Assembly: GCA_964570325.1 (NCBI GenBank) | Contig: CAZMXS010000034.1 | Location: forward strand, 1 to 48,947 | Direction of reading: 5' to 3' | Length of the DNA: 48,947 nt | DNA from: CAZMXS01 sp964570325 | GTDB lineage: Bacteria > Verrucomicrobiota > Kiritimatiellia > CAIQIC01 > CAZMXS01 | Shown here: piece after piece, positions 47,163 through 48,947 of the stretch | Layout of the letters: each line of letters starts with the position of its first letter | How positions within the stretch are numbered: position 1 is the stretch's first letter | The notes under the pieces: generated by a model | Seen by the model: only the letters and a program-made list of their open reading frames with translations | What the model was told of the DNA's origin: nothing | The model's database searches: none | Made by a program: the position numbers and the translations under genes

Positions 47163-48872
47163 CTAATGGTCCAGGTGCAGTTGGACGCAGCTCTCCGCGC
47201 CCGCCGTCGTTACCGCGACCCGGTCCACATATTGCCGCGCCAGGAACCCGGCCAGGCGCGCCGGCGCCGCCGGGTCGGTTCGCAGCGCCTGCCGGTCCGG
47301 CCGCGTGTCCGGCAGTTCCAGCGGCGGCCCGGCGTAGCGCGCGGTGATATCGAGGTTGAATTCATCAAACCGCGTCTCCATCGTCACGGTCCGCGCCTCC
47401 GGGGCGCGCGCGGCGATCGCCTCGAGCAGTTCGTTCATCGCCGCCATCGCGTTGTAGATCACCTCACGCCGCGCCCCCCAGGCGCCGCCCTGCCGCTCCA
47501 TGAACGCGAAAATAGTCGCGGAGGAGTCGGTCCCCGGCGTCAGCGTGAGCGTCTGGCGGCGGGCGATGCCGATCCGGAACACCAGGTTCAGCAGGATGGC
47601 GCTGAGGGCCGCGACCGAAAGCGACGAGCTGAACAGCGGCCGGAGGCCGGCGGGCATGTCGGCGTACAGGTGCGGCGCAATATCCACGCTCAGCCCGAAG
47701 ATGATCGAGGTGCCGATGACGAATGTCTTGCGCGCGTCCACCATGCGCGACATCAGGATCTGGATGCCGGCGACGATCATGAAGCTGACGGCGAAGATCA
47801 GGCAGGCGCCCATGATCGGCGTGGGCATGACGACAAAAACCGACGCCAGCTTCGGCACGAACGCCAGCAGGATCAGCAGCCCGCCGTTCGTATAGGCGAT
47901 TCGCCGGGCGGCCGCGCCCGTGCCGATGGCCAGGCCGATGTTGCTCGACGACGGCGACTGGCCCAGCGCGCCGGCCAGGCCGGAAAAGATATTGCCGCAG
48001 GCGCACGCCAGAATGCCGCGGCTGATGGAACCCATTTCCGGGCGTTTCCAATCCGCGTCGTTGATCTTCTGGCAGGTGGTGAGGTCGCCCATCGTCTTGA
48101 GCGCCGAGGACAGCGTGGCGATCAGGAACGGCAGCAGCAGCGCCCAGTCGAAAGCCAGCCCGTAGCGGTCGAATGGCGGCAGTGCAAACAGCGGTTCGCG
48201 AATGACCTGCTGGATATCCGCCGGCGTCAGGACGCCGATCAGGCCGGCGAAAGCGTAGCCGATCAACATGCCGAACAGCACGGCGAACAACCGCCCCCGG
48301 CCCCGGCCCCAGACGGTGAACCCCACCATGGACATGAAGGTGACCAGCGCCACCAGCGTGGGTTTCAGCGCCGGCGCCGGGTGCGCTTTGTCCACGCCAA
48401 AAAAATGGGGAACCGAGATACCGATGATTTCGACGCCGACCATCGTGACCACGGTGCCGGTGACCTCGGACGGGAAGATGGCCCGCAGGCGCGTGATGAT
48501 CCGCGAGATGAACGCTTCGAAGACGCCGCCGATGGCGGTCATGCCGAAAATCAGCGGCAGCCCGCCGGCCTTGCCCGCCATCAGGGTGGCGGCGAAAAAG
48601 GCCGGGCCATTGACCAGCGGGCAGAGATAGCCGGAGCCGACCGGCCCGCGCCGGAGTCCCTGCAGGATGGTCGCCAGTCCCGAGGCGATCATCGCCATGC
48701 TGATCAAGCTTCGGGCCTGGTCGTCGGTCCCGCCGATTGCCTCAATCACCGCGACCGGAATAATGAACGAGATGGATTGCACGCAGATATGCTGGAAGCC
48801 CAGCAGCAGGGATGTGCCCCAGCCGGGCTTGTCATCCACGCCGTAAATCAGGTTGGCCGGTTTGCGCGCCAT
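47163..48872 (-). CDS. NCS2-family nucleobase permease with ATPase-like C-terminal tail
   Basis: A 569-residue transporter of the nucleobase:cation symporter-2 (NAT) family, likely for xanthine, uric acid or uracil. The first 435 or so residues hold the membrane part, with FQHICVQ near 26, an acidic/polar STAS-independent core, and the NAT-type signature at Q305 (QSPSSSNIG) where the family has QNxGxIxxT. Residues about 450-569 are an extra cytoplasmic domain with REVIYNAMAAMNELLEAI (an N-box-like Asn480/Glu481 helix) and a beta sheet (NLDITARYAGPPLEL; SCVQLHLDH). It looks like a GHKL/anti-sigma ATPase fold lacking the Gly-rich lid motifs. It lies upstream of a PP2C phosphatase and a STAS protein on the same strand. 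Substrate and tail function are inferred. Confidence 0.88.
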   Translation of the reverse strand: MARKPANLIYGVDDKPGWGTSLLLGFQHICVQSISFIIPVAVIEAIGGTDDQARSLISMAMIASGLATILQGLRRGPVGSGYLCPLVNGPAFFAATLMAGKAGGLPLIFGMTAIGGVFEAFISRIITRLRAIFPSEVTGTVVTMVGVEIIGISVPHFFGVDKAHPAPALKPTLVALVTFMSMVGFTVWGRGRGRLFAVLFGMLIGYAFAGLIGVLTPADIQQVIREPLFALPPFDRYGLAFDWALLLPFLIATLSSALKTMGDLTTCQKINDADWKRPEMGSISRGILACACGNIFSGLAGALGQSPSSSNIGLAIGTGAAARRIAYTNGGLLILLAFVPKLASVFVVMPTPIMGACLIFAVSFMIVAGIQILMSRMVDARKTFVIGTSIIFGLSVDIAPHLYADMPAGLRPLFSSSLSVAALSAILLNLVFRIGIARRQTLTLTPGTDSSATIFAFMERQGGAWGARREVIYNAMAAMNELLEAIAARAPEARTVTMETRFDEFNLDITARYAGPPLELPDTRPDRQALRTDPAAPARLAGFLARQYVDRVAVTTAGAESCVQLHLDH

Positions 48873-48947
48873 GTTGACCCGGACCGGATTCTAGGCGCCG
48901 GCCCGGGTTTCAGCTAGTAGAAAGCGCGCGGCGCGCCGGCCCCGGCC

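Noticed and set aside
46293..48917. Frame of 874 codons on the + strand opposite the phosphatase and permease
   Set aside because: Its translation is a Gln/Arg/Asp/His-rich low-complexity chain, whereas the minus strand carries two well-formed families. It is a compositional shadow.

Overview
The window is high-GC bacterial chromosome. The best guess for the host is a member of the PVC group (Kiritimatiellota, Lentisphaerota or Verrucomicrobiota-like). The reason is the style of its secreted proteins: very long, Thr-Asn-rich chains of LamG, thrombospondin-3-like, PEGA-like and NHL modules, next to a pilMNOPQ operon and a class 1B pyrKD pair. No rRNA, tRNA or CRISPR array was seen, so the placement is an inference.

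Layout. (1) 1-855 is the tail of an integron gene-cassette array. Two complete cassettes (a RusA-like Holliday-junction resolvase and a small two-helix membrane protein) are bounded by attC sites whose R'' boxes are exact reverse complements of the R' box that opens the same cassette. A partial attC lies at the left edge. (2) 856-4274 carries a small membrane protein (-), pdxB (+) with a hairpin against its start codon, a membrane sensor-like protein with a four-Cys C-terminal motif (-), and an Ig-like lipoprotein (+). (3) 4437-35002 is occupied by two giant co-directional secreted proteins of 7975 and 2151 residues built from the same modules. The first holds four tandem super-modules of about 1370-1470 residues, and a 446-bp stretch is identical between super-modules 2 and 3. 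(4) 35276-48872 is entirely on the minus strand. In transcription order it runs: NCS2-type purine/pyrimidine permease with an ATPase-like tail, Cache-HAMP-PP2C phosphatase, STAS protein, pyrK, pyrD, an unknown membrane-anchored protein, pgpA, then pilM-pilN-pilO-pilP-pilQ.

How the genes may work together. The two giant proteins look like surface adhesion or glycan-binding fibres, and the lipoprotein just upstream may belong with them. The pil operon supplies the inner-membrane platform and secretin of a type IV pilus (or related secretion) machine and converges on the giant genes. The permease, phosphatase and STAS trio looks like a partner-switching signalling unit in which a nucleobase transporter carries a degenerate GHKL-like domain. 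The cassette array shows that gene capture has occurred at the left edge. Most likely to be new are the cassette-borne resolvase, the giant modular protein pair with its homogenised segment, and the permease/PP2C/STAS unit.
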